Assembly (NCBI RefSeq): GCF_003441595.1
Contig: NZ_CP031848.1
Span: 2,356,001-2,420,000, forward strand
Origin: Marinobacter sp. Arc7-DN-1
Lineage (GTDB): Bacteria; Pseudomonadota; Gammaproteobacteria; Pseudomonadales; Oleiphilaceae
DNA: 64,000 nucleotides
Direction: 5' to 3'
Within the stretch, counting starts at the first letter, position 1. Each line of letters starts with the position of its first letter. The notes under the pieces are model-generated. The model worked only from the letters and a program-made list of their open reading frames with translations, did not search any database and had not been told where the DNA came from. Positions 1 through 9,196 of the stretch are shown here, piece after piece. Position numbers and translations under genes: made by a program.

Positions 1-110
1 GGCTCCTTTTCGGTAGTTGGCGGCGTCCCTTACGGGACGGCATTGCGTCAGTAGCTTAGGTCTTTCATAGTGAGTGTTGTAGCGCAGCCTGTAAAGTCAA
101 GGGCGGACTA

Positions 111-138
111 TTGATCATCCTCCGACTGTGCCTATACT
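111..138 (+). promoter_or_regulatory. candidate sigma70 promoter of the deacetylase gene
   Basis: A -35-like TTGATC at 111-116 and a -10-like TATACT at 133-138 are separated by 16 bases. They lie about 30 bases upstream of a strong AGGAGG ribosome site (157-162) and the ATG at 169. The arrangement is seen directly; promoter activity is inferred. Confidence 0.5.
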
Positions 139-168
139 CGGAGAACCAGACATTCAGGAGGCCGGACA

Positions 169-1182
169 ATGAAAGCATTTTTCCATCCCGCACAGGACCA
201 GCACATTCCACAGACTTACTTTACCCGGGGCCAGATGCGTCAGCCCCAGGAAGTGCCGGATCGTACCGGGCAGATGCTGGATGGCCTGAAGGAGATGGGC
301 GTGTCAGTGCTTCAGCCGGCGGATCAGGGCGCCGGCCCAATCTCGAAGGTTCACGATCTGGGTTACCTCCGCTTTCTGGAATCCGCCCATCGTCGCTGGA
401 AACAGATGGATGACTGGGGCGACGAGGTCATCTCCAATATATTCGTCCGCGCTCCCAATCACCTGACCGGCATTCTCGCCGAAGCAGCCCGTTACCAGGC
501 CGATGGCAGCTGTCCGATTGGCGAGCATACCTGGCATGCCGCCTACTGGTCCGCCCAAAGTGCCCTCGGAGCGGCCGATGCCCTGATTGCGGGTGATCGT
601 ACCTCCTACGCCGTGTGTCGCCCACCCGGCCATCACGCGCGGAGGGATGCCGCAGGCGGCTTCTGCTACCTGAACAATGCCGCCATTGCCGCCGAGCACA
701 TGAAAACCCGGTTCCCGAAGATCGTGATTCTCGATACCGACATGCACCACGGCCAAGGCATTCAGGAGATCTTCTACGATCGCAGCGACGTGCTCTATAT
801 CTCGATCCACGGCGACCCCACCAATTTCTATCCGGTGGTCACCGGCTTCGGGACCGAGCGGGGCGAAGGCGAAGGCTTCGGTTACAACATCAATATGCCA
901 ATGCCCCACGGTTCATCCGAGGACGATTTCTTTGCGAAGCTGGACGAAGCCCTGACCGCCATCAAACTGTTCCAGCCGGATGCCCTGATCCTCGCCCTTG
1001 GCTTTGATATCTACAAGAACGACCCCCAGGCCAAGGTATCTGTGTCGTCAGAAGGCTTCTGCAAGCTCAGTACCCACGTGCGAAAGCTGGGGCTGCCGAC
1101 GCTGGTGGTTCAGGAAGGGGGCTATGATCTGGACACGCTCAGCGAGAATGTCCAGCAGTTCTTCAAAGGCCTGGAGGGCTGA
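169..1182 (+). CDS. histone deacetylase / acetylpolyamine amidohydrolase family protein
   Basis: A 337-residue zinc-dependent deacetylase of the arginase/deacetylase fold, of the bacterial type that removes acetyl groups from polyamines or other small acetylated amines in the cytoplasm. The family signatures are visible: RPPGHHA at about 151-157, the metal and catalytic segment DTDMHHGQG from about 189, GFDIYKNDP near 278 with the second metal aspartate, and EGGYDLDT near the C-terminus. The start is set by AGGAGG six bases upstream of the ATG. It is convergent with thiI, only four bases away. Substrate cannot be decided from sequence; acetylpolyamine is the favoured guess for bacterial members. 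Confidence 0.88.
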   Translation: MKAFFHPAQDQHIPQTYFTRGQMRQPQEVPDRTGQMLDGLKEMGVSVLQPADQGAGPISKVHDLGYLRFLESAHRRWKQMDDWGDEVISNIFVRAPNHLTGILAEAARYQADGSCPIGEHTWHAAYWSAQSALGAADALIAGDRTSYAVCRPPGHHARRDAAGGFCYLNNAAIAAEHMKTRFPKIVILDTDMHHGQGIQEIFYDRSDVLYISIHGDPTNFYPVVTGFGTERGEGEGFGYNINMPMPHGSSEDDFFAKLDEALTAIKLFQPDALILALGFDIYKNDPQAKVSVSSEGFCKLSTHVRKLGLPTLVVQEGGYDLDTLSENVQQFFKGLEG

Positions 1183-1186
1183 AATT

Positions 1187-2641
1187 TCAGACGACGGGCG
1201 CGTAAACCTTCACGTTTTCGTGCCCTTCGGCTTTCAGGTGCCCCGCGTGCATGCGGCTCATGGTGCCGCGATCGCAGTACAGCAGATACTGTCGATTCCC
1301 CGGCAGGTCCGCCATCTGCCGGTTAAGTTCGTAGAACGGAATCTGCAGGATTTCATTGCTGGTCAGTTCCAGGGGTGCCTGCTCCCCCTCTGAGGGATGG
1401 CGCACGTCGATAATCACGTCATCCACTGCCGGCGTCTGCACCAGCTCGACCTCCTCCGGCGTAACGGTCGTTTCCAGCAGGCGGTTTACCGGGGTTTCCT
1501 CCCGGGCGTCAATGGCATTCGCCAGAACGGCCGCGTTCATCTGGGCTTCATCTTCTTCCACCCGGTGCAGTTTGGCGCGGGTTGCAGGCTTCCGGGAGAT
1601 AACGCCGCAGTATTCCGGCATGGTGCGGGCGTAGGATTCGGTGCCAATTTCCCGGGCAATCCGGATGATGGATTCCTTGTCCATGGACACCAGCGGGCGC
1701 AGGACCACTTCGTCAGTGGCACGGTCCACTACATTCAGATTGCTCAGGGTCTGACTGGACACCTGGGCCACGGCATCGCCGGTCACCAGGCCAATGGCAT
1801 TGTTCTTCCGGGCAATCTCGGCTGCGGCCACCAGCATCTGCCGCTTCAGTACCACACCCCAGTGTCGCTGGCTGACCGAACGCATGATCTCGGCCACCAC
1901 ACCCTCAAACGGCACGGCGATAAACTTGGCGCTGTGGGAGGCGCCGTAGCGGTCCCAGAGGTAATGCACCACCTGGCGCACGCCAACTTCGTGGGCGGTA
2001 CCACCCAGACTGAAAAACAGAAAGTGATTGCGAAGCCCCCGCCGCATCATCAGGTAGGCCGCGACCGAGGAGTCGTAACCACCCGAGATCAGGGTCAGAA
2101 CGTTCTCGACACTGCCCAGCGGGTAGCCACCCAGGCCCCGATGCTTGCGGTGGGCAATATGGAACTGATCGCCCTGAACTTCGATGCGCACCTCAACCTG
2201 GGGTGACTTCAGATCAACCCCGGTGGCGCCGGATGCCTGCATGAGTGCAGCGCCGACCATCCGCTCCAGGTCAATGGAGCGGAAGCTGTGCTCGCCATGG
2301 CGACGGGCCCTGACTGCGAAGGTCTTGCCATTCAGGCGCCCGGAGAAGGCGTCAACGGCCTTTTCGGCAACATCCTCAAGGCTGACAAGCGGAAACGCCC
2401 CGATTTCCTGGATGGTGGAGATGCCCGGAATGCGCAGAAGCGCTTCAACTACCGGGCCGGACAGACGGCGACCATCCGGCACCTCCACGTCGACCCGGTC
2501 CCAGCTGCCTTCCACCCGGATTTCCGGATCCACCCGGGCAAGGAGCTTGCGTATGTTCTGCCTCAGATGACGCATCTGTTGGCGGCGGACGGGCTTGCTT
2601 TTGATGGCTACTTCCGGGGCGGGACGAATCAACAGTTTCAT
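1187..2641 (-). CDS. thiI: tRNA 4-thiouridine synthase / thiamine sulfurtransferase ThiI
   Basis: ThiI adenylates U8 of tRNA and transfers sulfur to make 4-thiouridine; its rhodanese domain also feeds thiazole synthesis. The 484-residue protein has the family order: ferredoxin-like/THUMP N-terminus, PP-loop SGGYDSSVA near 180, a conserved EYCGVISRKP segment, and a C-terminal rhodanese domain whose catalytic cysteine lies in LLYCDRGTMSR (Cys about 456). The rhodanese extension is typical of enterobacterial-type ThiI. I chose the internal ATG at 2641, giving MKLLIRPAPEVAIKSKPVR, because family members begin there; an upstream in-frame ATG adds 35 unsupported residues. Divergent from ppnN. Confidence 0.95.
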   Translation of the reverse strand: MKLLIRPAPEVAIKSKPVRRQQMRHLRQNIRKLLARVDPEIRVEGSWDRVDVEVPDGRRLSGPVVEALLRIPGISTIQEIGAFPLVSLEDVAEKAVDAFSGRLNGKTFAVRARRHGEHSFRSIDLERMVGAALMQASGATGVDLKSPQVEVRIEVQGDQFHIAHRKHRGLGGYPLGSVENVLTLISGGYDSSVAAYLMMRRGLRNHFLFFSLGGTAHEVGVRQVVHYLWDRYGASHSAKFIAVPFEGVVAEIMRSVSQRHWGVVLKRQMLVAAAEIARKNNAIGLVTGDAVAQVSSQTLSNLNVVDRATDEVVLRPLVSMDKESIIRIAREIGTESYARTMPEYCGVISRKPATRAKLHRVEEDEAQMNAAVLANAIDAREETPVNRLLETTVTPEEVELVQTPAVDDVIIDVRHPSEGEQAPLELTSNEILQIPFYELNRQMADLPGNRQYLLYCDRGTMSRMHAGHLKAEGHENVKVYAPVV

Positions 2642-2751
2642 AAATCGGAATTTTGTCGGGTGGCGTATGAAAGGGAAAGCGCTTAGTGTACCGTTTTGAC
2701 TCCGTGCCTCAAAATCAGGCATTGCCGCAACATTCAGGAGCTTCACCGTTA

Positions 2752-4134
2752 ATGCAGGAAATGACCATCAATGCCCTGGTCTCCCCCGAGGGCAGCCTTG
2801 AAATTCTTTCCAATCACGAGGTCAACCGGCTCAAGGACCGCAGCGAAGGCGGCCTGTATCGCTTGTTCCGCCAGTGCGCACTGGCGGTTCTGAACACCGG
2901 CATAGAAACCGATGACTGCAAGGCCCTGATGGAATCCCATGCGGAGTTTGACGTCCGGCTGGTACCGCAACCACGTGGCCTGAAGCTGGAGCTGATCAAT
3001 GCCCCTGCCCACGCCTTTGTCGACGGCCAGATGCTCAGGGCAATCCGGGAGCATCTGTTTTCCGTTCTGAGGGATATTATCTATTCACACTCGATCCCCC
3101 AGTCCGCCGCCGGTTTTCGCCGGGACGATCCTGAAGACCTCACCAATTACGTATTCCACATCCTGCGGAACGCCCGCGTCATGCAGGCGGGGCGGCAGCC
3201 GGATCTTGTCGTTTGCTGGGGCGGCCACTCCATCAGCCACGCGGAATACCAGTACAGCAAGGAAGTGGGCCATCAGTTGGGCCTGAGAGCCCTGAGCATC
3301 TGCACCGGTTGCGGGCCAGGCGCCATGAAGGGTCCGATGAAGGGTGCCACCATCGGCCATGCCAAGCAGCGGGTAAAAAACGGCCGCTATATTGGCATCA
3401 CCGAGCCCGGGATCATTGGGGCAGAGGCGCCGAACCCCATCGTCAACGAACTGGTGATCATGCCGGACATCGAGAAACGTCTGGAGGCGTTTGTCCGCTG
3501 TGGCCACGGAGTGATTGTGTTCCCGGGCGGTGTCGGCACCGCCGAGGAAATTCTCTACCTGCTGGGCATCCTGCTGCACCCGGACAACGCCGACCTGCCC
3601 TTCCCGGTGGTGTTCACCGGCCAGCAGGAGAATGCCGAATATTTCGAGATGATCGACAAGTTCATCCGCAACGCCCTGGGCGATGAAGCGGCGAACAAGT
3701 ATGAAATCATTATTGACGATCCGGTACGTGTGGCGCAGACCATGAAAACAGGCATGAAGGAGGTGGAAACCTTCCGGCGCGCCATGCAGGACGCCTATTA
3801 CTTCAACTGGATGCTGAAAATCGATCCGGTGTTCCAGTTACCCTTCGAGCCGAATCACGACAACATGCGCGCCCTTGAGCTGCACCGGGACCAACCGGTA
3901 CATCTGATTGCCGCCAATCTGCGCAAGGCCTTCAGCGGTATCGTTGCCGGGAACGTCAAGGAGGGAGGAATCCGTCAGGTTCAGGAGAAGGGACCGTTCG
4001 AAATTGCCGGCGACCCGAGCCTGATCAAGCCACTTGAAGCGATGCTGGAACAATTCGTGGCGCAGAACCGGATGAAGTTGCCGGGCTCTTCGGCCTATCG
4101 ACCCAGCTATCGGATTGTCAGCGGGGCGGCCTGA
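2752..4134 (+). CDS. ppnN: pyrimidine/purine nucleotide 5'-monophosphate nucleosidase PpnN
   Basis: PpnN (YgdH) hydrolyses nucleotide monophosphates to base plus ribose 5-phosphate and in E. coli is stimulated by (p)ppGpp. The protein has the LOG-family nucleotide motif PGGVGTAEE from about residue 258, the preceding GCGPGAMKGPMKGA loop, and the long N-terminal domain seen in PpnN (VSPEGSLEILSNHEV, then SEGGLYRLFRQCALAVLN). The ATG at 2752 has AGGAG at 2736-2740; the ATG at 2761 is possible but has a cramped ribosome site. Length is about 460 residues, normal for the family. Confidence 0.93.
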   Translation: MQEMTINALVSPEGSLEILSNHEVNRLKDRSEGGLYRLFRQCALAVLNTGIETDDCKALMESHAEFDVRLVPQPRGLKLELINAPAHAFVDGQMLRAIREHLFSVLRDIIYSHSIPQSAAGFRRDDPEDLTNYVFHILRNARVMQAGRQPDLVVCWGGHSISHAEYQYSKEVGHQLGLRALSICTGCGPGAMKGPMKGATIGHAKQRVKNGRYIGITEPGIIGAEAPNPIVNELVIMPDIEKRLEAFVRCGHGVIVFPGGVGTAEEILYLLGILLHPDNADLPFPVVFTGQQENAEYFEMIDKFIRNALGDEAANKYEIIIDDPVRVAQTMKTGMKEVETFRRAMQDAYYFNWMLKIDPVFQLPFEPNHDNMRALELHRDQPVHLIAANLRKAFSGIVAGNVKEGGIRQVQEKGPFEIAGDPSLIKPLEAMLEQFVAQNRMKLPGSSAYRPSYRIVSGAA

Positions 4135-4160
4135 GCCGCACCGCTGACGCGGCAGATGGC

Positions 4161-4496
4161 TTACTTGCCGCCGTCTGCCGGCAGGCTGGCATAATAGGCC
4201 GCCAGGTTTGCGATGTCAGTATCGCTCAGGGCCGCAGCCTGGCCCTGCATAATGGCCGCCTGGCCACCGGAGCGTTCCTTGTTCTTGTAGGCCTTCAGTG
4301 CCGATACAAGGTACTGCTCGTTCTGGCCCGCCAGGTTCGGATAGGTGGGGATCTGTGCCAGGCCGTTCTGGCCGTGACACGCAGCACAGACTGCCGCCTT
4401 GGCCTTGCCTGCCGCGGCGTCTGCCGCAGAAACTACAGCAGGAACTGCAGCGCTGAACGCAAAGATTCCCACAATAGCGTAGTGTTTCAGATTCAT
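4161..4496 (-). CDS. periplasmic monoheme cytochrome c (c-553/c5-like)
   Basis: A small exported electron carrier of 111 residues with an N-terminal signal peptide ending near VSAADAAAG and one CxxCH heme site (CAACHGQNG). The sixth heme ligand is probably the methionine in [11 protein letters not shown]. It belongs to the class I cytochromes c found in aerobic marine gammaproteobacteria. The second of two close ATGs (4496) fits the GAGAGG ribosome site better than the one at 4502. Its physiological partner cannot be read from the neighbours. Confidence 0.88.
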   Translation of the reverse strand: MNLKHYAIVGIFAFSAAVPAVVSAADAAAGKAKAAVCAACHGQNGLAQIPTYPNLAGQNEQYLVSALKAYKNKERSGGQAAIMQGQAAALSDTDIANLAAYYASLPADGGK

Positions 4497-4715
4497 TGCC
4501 ATTACCCTCTCATCATCGTTTTCGGATTTTCGACCGGCACCTTGAACCGGACGGTAAACTGACTAGCATTTATAGCACAGAGCCCCGGAACCTCAAATGT
4601 GATAGATCAAGGGCCTTCCTCCGACGTTGGTCCTCTTTACCTGTCCTGGCTATTTAGGTGACAGTACGACCGATTCCGTGCCAAGGATTATTTTCATTTT
4701 CCGGAGATACCCTCA

Positions 4716-5819
4716 ATGTCTGTAGAGGCCCAGGAACTTGCCTGTCGCGAAGGCCACATCGGCCTGCTGACACTGAATTCACCCGGCACCCTCAATGCGC
4801 TTTCCGACAGCATGATTGAGCAGGCCCAGAGCACCCTGGACCGCTGGGCCGGGGACGACCGGATCTGCCTTGTTGTCCTGCAGGGCGCCGGTGACCGGGC
4901 GTTCTGTGCCGGCGGGGATATCCGGCAGCTCTACGATGCCATCATTGATCCAACCGATCCCGAAAAGCCGGCCCGCTTCTTTACCCGCGAATACCGGCTG
5001 GATTACAGCCTTCACCGCTTCCCGAAACCGGTGGTTGGCATTGCCCAGGGCGTGGTTATGGGCGGCGGCCTTGGCCTGTTTTCCGGCTGCCGTTATCGTC
5101 TGGTTACTCCGGACATTACGCTGGCCATGCCGGAAATCGCCATTGGCCTGTTCCCGGACGTGGGCGCCAGCTGGTTTCTGAACCGGCTTCCCGGACGCCT
5201 CGGCCTGTTCATGGGATTGACCGGCGCTCGCCTGAATGCCACGGACACCCTCCGCGTCGGCCTCGCCGATCTGGCAATCCGGCCGGAGGACCGTGACAAC
5301 CTGATGGCGCGGCTACAGGAAGAACGCTGGACCGGCAAGGCCGCCGCCAATGACAACCGCCTGTTCCGGCTGCTCAGCCGGGTCCAGACCCCCGATTACC
5401 GGGCGCTGCCGGTCAGCCAGTTGGAGCAGCATGAGCAATACATCGCCCGGCTGAGTTCCGGCGACGAACTGCCGGAGATCGTCGATCAGCTGTTGTCGGC
5501 AGAGGTCGGCAGTGAGTGGTGGAATACCTGTATGAAAACCCTCAGGACTGGCTGCCCGGTGTCGGCATGGCTGGTGTGGACACAGCTGAAGAAGGCCCAG
5601 CAGATGTCACTCAGGGATATTTTCCGGATGGAGCTGGCGATGGCATCGGAGTGCACCCGCAGACCTGATCTGAAAGAGGGCATCCGGGCCCTGGCCATCG
5701 ACAAGGACCGCAACCCACGGTGGTCCTATGAGCGGATTGCCGATGTGCCCGAGGAGGTGGTTGCGGCCCATTTCATGCCGGAATGGAACGATGAAACCGA
5801 TCCGATGGGGCTGGAATAG
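4716..5819 (+). CDS. enoyl-CoA hydratase/isomerase family, 3-hydroxyisobutyryl-CoA hydrolase-like
   Basis: A 367-residue crotonase-fold protein of the HIBYL-CoA hydrolase branch, which cleaves 3-hydroxyisobutyryl-CoA in valine breakdown. The oxyanion-hole segments are visible (AFCAGGDIRQLY and GVVMGGGLGL), followed by MPEIAIGLFPDVGASWFLNR, the Glu/Asp segment characteristic of hydrolases rather than simple hydratases. The C-terminal extension past residue 200 also matches this branch. CGGAG at 4702-4706 supports the ATG. No other valine catabolism gene is adjacent, so the exact substrate is inferred. Confidence 0.87.
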   Translation: MSVEAQELACREGHIGLLTLNSPGTLNALSDSMIEQAQSTLDRWAGDDRICLVVLQGAGDRAFCAGGDIRQLYDAIIDPTDPEKPARFFTREYRLDYSLHRFPKPVVGIAQGVVMGGGLGLFSGCRYRLVTPDITLAMPEIAIGLFPDVGASWFLNRLPGRLGLFMGLTGARLNATDTLRVGLADLAIRPEDRDNLMARLQEERWTGKAAANDNRLFRLLSRVQTPDYRALPVSQLEQHEQYIARLSSGDELPEIVDQLLSAEVGSEWWNTCMKTLRTGCPVSAWLVWTQLKKAQQMSLRDIFRMELAMASECTRRPDLKEGIRALAIDKDRNPRWSYERIADVPEEVVAAHFMPEWNDETDPMGLE

Positions 5820-5835
5820 TCCTGCGGGACATCGA

Positions 5836-6333
5836 CTAGAGCGTAGCGCCCGCCTGTACCAGCAGCATCTCCAGATCCCGGTTGTTGGTGGCGCGGGCAA
5901 TGTCCAGCGCCGTCTTGCCGCTGTCAGCCCGGTAATTCACATCGGCGCCGGCGGCCACCAGCATTTCAGCCGTCAGCAAATCACCCCTGGCGACAATCTT
6001 CATGAGCAGGGATTCTCCACCCTGGCTGACATTGACATTGGCACCGGCCGACAGCAACACCTTGACCACAGACAGATGCCCGTTCTCAGCGGCGCGCATC
6101 ACCGGGGTATAGCCCTCACGATCGCTGGTGTTCACATTGGCACCGGCCGACAGCAACAACTGTACACGCCTTTTTTCGCCATTACCGGCGGCTGAAACCA
6201 GAAGCACATCGGCCTCGGCCAGGGCCTGATGGGTGAGATTTACCGGCTGGCTTTGGGAAGCGCAGGCAGATAAAAAAGTGAACAGCGTGAGCAAAATCAG
6301 CAAAGAGCGGGGAGAGCCGGTTCCCTTGGCCAT
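5836..6333 (-). CDS. ankyrin-repeat lipoprotein
   Basis: A 165-residue predicted lipoprotein: hydrophobic signal followed by lipobox FLSAC, with the acylated cysteine at about 24. The rest is three to four ankyrin repeats, seen as recurring LLSAGANVN / LVAAGADVN and GYTPVMRAAENGH / GKTALDIARATNN units. Ankyrin repeats mediate protein contacts; the partner is unknown. The ATG at 6333 is preferred over the upstream TTG. Convergent with the hydrolase gene. Confidence 0.85.
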   Translation of the reverse strand: MAKGTGSPRSLLILLTLFTFLSACASQSQPVNLTHQALAEADVLLVSAAGNGEKRRVQLLLSAGANVNTSDREGYTPVMRAAENGHLSVVKVLLSAGANVNVSQGGESLLMKIVARGDLLTAEMLVAAGADVNYRADSGKTALDIARATNNRDLEMLLVQAGATL

Positions 6334-6405
6334 AACAAACAATCTCGGTGGAAGGATAGGTGCGCCTATTCTGGGCAGCCAACGCCGGGAATTAAATCGA
6401 GCGGT

Positions 6406-8565
6406 TCACAACTCCGGCCCGTTTTCCATAAGATCGTGAACCAGTTGCCGCAAACGGTCTTCGCCATCCTTTTGCCCCCGGCAAAGCTTCTCAGCCTGAA
6501 GTGAGGACCATGGCCGGCCCTGGAGTACCGCCCGACACCACAAGGCCAGTGGCTCCTGATCTGCCAGCCACGCCATGATCCCCGGTGTCCGGCTCAGTTT
6601 CCGCAACACCGGGACGGTCATCTGGAATCCCCGATGACCGTTGGCGAAGTTGTGCAAATCCCGCAGGTCGTCGTTATCGGGCGGCGGCCCCGGTGGCAGA
6701 TCGGCGCTGATGCCGGCGAGCAACCGCGGTTCAAACTCCGGCCAGTTTGCCGGCACCAGCGTCAGCCAGTGCCCTCCCAGCCGCTGACGGATACGCTCCG
6801 CCAATTCCGAGCCTGCCGGGCTGGTACCCCGGATCATCTGCAAGGGGTATTCACCGCTTGACGCCTCCTGCTGCAGGCCCGCCCGCACCACCTGCAAGCC
6901 ACAACTCTGCCAGAAGGCCAGCAGATCGGTGCTACCACCAAAACTGGTGCCGAGATAATCCCGTCCCTGCTCGCTGGCAAAAGCCTTTGCTGCCTCAACC
7001 AGACGGTTCCCGATACCCAGCCGCCTCGACTCGTCCGATACCGCGATACGGACCACCCGGAGACACCCCAGGGAGGCTGCTTCCGGATAACCGCTATGAC
7101 TGGCCAGTGACTGGGGCAACAGATGGCCGCGGATACGACGGGTACCGAGGCTGACCTGTTCCGCCAGTGCCGGCTCAAGCCCGCCTTCCAGTGCACACCA
7201 GAGCACGCCCACCGTCTGGTCGCCAATTCGTGCCCGCCAACTGCGGGCCGCCGGGTCGTCCAGCCATTGCCGGAGATCGGCCGGGGCAGTCCGGTAATGG
7301 GCATCCACCAGCAGGCCGAAGGCATCAGACAGCTCCGGATCATGTGCCTCTGCCGGCTGCCACGGCTGAATGATCAGTTCGTCCGAACTGGCAGCAGGAC
7401 CTGGGGATTTACCACCACCGTCCGCCGCCAGCATGAACAATTCTGAGACCAGGGCTTCCAGCGGATCGCCCTGGGCCCAGCGCACCGGCTCGGTCAGGCT
7501 GAGGGATTGCCAGTGGGGCGCTGACTGCTCCAGCACCTGACGGAAACGTATGGAAAACCCCCTTCCTGCCCCCTCATAGCCGTGAACCGTGGTGGAAAAC
7601 GCCACCCGGGGCCAGCCCAGGAGAACGGCCTTGAGCAGGGGGGCGGGAATGGCGGCGGCCTCATCCACCATGACCACCTCGGCCTCCGGGCGCGAGGCCA
7701 GCAGTTCCCGGATCGGGAGGTACCTGAGGCGCCCTCCGCCGCGGGTCGTCAGTTCCCCGGATCTGGCGCTGGCCAGTTGATCCCCCAGTGCTTCGCGGGC
7801 ATGTCGAAACAGGGTTTCCACGCTCTGTTCCGACGGGGCAGAAACAAGGATGTCCTGTCTGCCGTGTTGCAGCAGTTGCGCCGCTGCCATACCCAGGGCC
7901 GCGGATTTACCCCGGCCCCGGTCCGCAGTCACGACCACCGGTCGGCGTCGGCGGCCGAGGCCAAAGCGAACCAGACGCTGGATCAGTTGTTCCTGATCGG
8001 GCGTGGTTTTAATGGTAAAGGCAGTCTCCGGAATGGTTAGAGAGGGTAAAAGCGAGGAGGACGCACTGTCCGGCGTGATTCGGATCGCCGCCTCGTGATT
8101 CCTCAGAATTCTGGCCATGCGGGCAGCAAAGATGTGCCCGCCCTCATGGTCCAGGCCAGTTCTGGAATAGTCCGGATCTGCAAATTGGCGCCACTGCTCA
8201 AGGGGCGGCATCAGCCAGAACAGCAAACCGCCCGCGGTAAGTGCTCCGGAAAGCGCGGCGAAGGCATCCGGCGGATTGCCCTGCCAGCCGTCCCAGACAA
8301 TCACCGGGAGTTCACGGCCCAGCCATTTCCGGGCCGCTGATGGTGCAAGCCGGGTCAGGCGATTGTCGGGAGTGTCCGCAGCCGGACCGGTCCAGACGCC
8401 GGTCTGGAAGTCCAGGCCTGGCAGCAAGCCGGCCAGCCACCGGATCGCGGCATCACGGGTGCCTTCCAGCAAAACAAGCCGGCGTTCGCCGCGGGCAGCG
8501 AGGCTTTGCTGGAGGTTGCGCCAGGCTTTTGTGCACGGCGCGGTGTTGATGCCGGTATGGCTCAT
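6406..8565 (-). CDS. tmcA: tRNA(Met) cytidine acetyltransferase TmcA
   Basis: TmcA makes N4-acetylcytidine at the wobble position of elongator tRNA-Met using acetyl-CoA and ATP. The 719-residue protein shows the family layout: N-terminal DUF1726-type domain, a RecD-like ATPase with P-loop DRGRGKSAALG near 216 and Walker B-like VVMVDEAAAIPAPLL, then a GNAT acetyltransferase domain (LGCLRVVRIAVSDESRRLGIG), and a C-terminal tRNA-binding tail. Its ATG overlaps the stop of the upstream DUF2237 gene by one base (TGATG), which suggests translational coupling. Confidence 0.95.
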   Translation of the reverse strand: MSHTGINTAPCTKAWRNLQQSLAARGERRLVLLEGTRDAAIRWLAGLLPGLDFQTGVWTGPAADTPDNRLTRLAPSAARKWLGRELPVIVWDGWQGNPPDAFAALSGALTAGGLLFWLMPPLEQWRQFADPDYSRTGLDHEGGHIFAARMARILRNHEAAIRITPDSASSSLLPSLTIPETAFTIKTTPDQEQLIQRLVRFGLGRRRRPVVVTADRGRGKSAALGMAAAQLLQHGRQDILVSAPSEQSVETLFRHAREALGDQLASARSGELTTRGGGRLRYLPIRELLASRPEAEVVMVDEAAAIPAPLLKAVLLGWPRVAFSTTVHGYEGAGRGFSIRFRQVLEQSAPHWQSLSLTEPVRWAQGDPLEALVSELFMLAADGGGKSPGPAASSDELIIQPWQPAEAHDPELSDAFGLLVDAHYRTAPADLRQWLDDPAARSWRARIGDQTVGVLWCALEGGLEPALAEQVSLGTRRIRGHLLPQSLASHSGYPEAASLGCLRVVRIAVSDESRRLGIGNRLVEAAKAFASEQGRDYLGTSFGGSTDLLAFWQSCGLQVVRAGLQQEASSGEYPLQMIRGTSPAGSELAERIRQRLGGHWLTLVPANWPEFEPRLLAGISADLPPGPPPDNDDLRDLHNFANGHRGFQMTVPVLRKLSRTPGIMAWLADQEPLALWCRAVLQGRPWSSLQAEKLCRGQKDGEDRLRQLVHDLMENGPEL

Positions 8566-8942
8566 CAGCTGAGGTCAGTGCCCTGGGTCTTGAGGTCGTC
8601 GAGGGCGCACTTTTCCAGGGCGGCCTGGTGGGTGGCCCGCAGGCGCACTCTTGGTGCACAGCCGGCGTCAAAGGCTTCCTGCCAGCGGGCGGCGCACAGG
8701 CACCAGCTGTCTCCGGCTTTGAGGCCTTCGAAGCCGAATTCGGGTCTGGGGGTGCTGAGGTCGTTGCCACGGGCTTTGGAGAATTCGAGGAATTCGTCGG
8801 TTACTACGGCGCAGACGGCGTGGAGGCCGAAGTCATCTGGGCCTACGTTGCAACAGCCATCACGGTAGAAGCCGGTGATCGGGTCTTTGCCGCAGGTTTC
8901 CAGTTTTTCGCCTAGTACGTTTATGGATTCTGACATTTGCAT
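8565..8942 (-). CDS. DUF2237 family protein
   Basis: A 125-residue protein of the DUF2237 family, a widespread small cytosolic family without known function. Features seen: NVLGEKLETCGKDPITGFYRDGCC near the start, then CAVVTDEFLEFSKARGNDLSTP and GDSWCLCAARWQEA, with several cysteines. It is the first gene of a two-gene operon with tmcA. The start at 8942 is chosen for its GAAGG ribosome site; an ATG two codons later is possible. Confidence 0.85.
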   Translation of the reverse strand: MQMSESINVLGEKLETCGKDPITGFYRDGCCNVGPDDFGLHAVCAVVTDEFLEFSKARGNDLSTPRPEFGFEGLKAGDSWCLCAARWQEAFDAGCAPRVRLRATHQAALEKCALDDLKTQGTDLS

Positions 8943-8987
8943 CTTTATCTGGGCCTTCTAACTTTGGAGTTAGCGGGACATTGGGGG

Positions 8988-9103
8988 CAGCCAGTTGGTG
9001 AGGGGCCTTCCAAAACACGCTCCTTGCGGCACATCCCTGTGGCGCTTGGGCTCCGCCATCCATGGCTCCGCACAGTTTTGGAAGGCCCCTCACCAACTGG
9101 CTG
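8988..9103. repeat. 29-bp perfect inverted repeat with 58-base loop
   Basis: Arms at 8988-9016 and 9075-9103 are exact reverse complements over 29 bases; the 58-base loop is GC-rich. The element fills most of the 254-base gap between two divergent genes (DUF2237 and helicase). It lacks a T tract and is far longer than a normal terminator stem. It could be a palindromic repeat (REP/MITE-like) or a structured regulator. The repeat is seen directly; its nature is unknown. Confidence 0.9.
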
Positions 9104-9196
9104 TCATACCTGGGAGTTAACGTCCTCACACCTCGAACTTTGTCAATTATGCGGTAGCGGTATCCGCTCTACCAGCAGCCCGTTACAATACCGGCC

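Noticed and set aside
1397..2206. 269-codon open frame opposite thiI
   Set aside because: Shadow of thiI; no ribosome site or family resemblance.
4598..4610. TGTGATAGATCAA resembling half of a CRP or ANR/FNR site between the cytochrome and hydrolase genes
   Set aside because: Only one half-site fits either consensus and the other half deviates at several positions.
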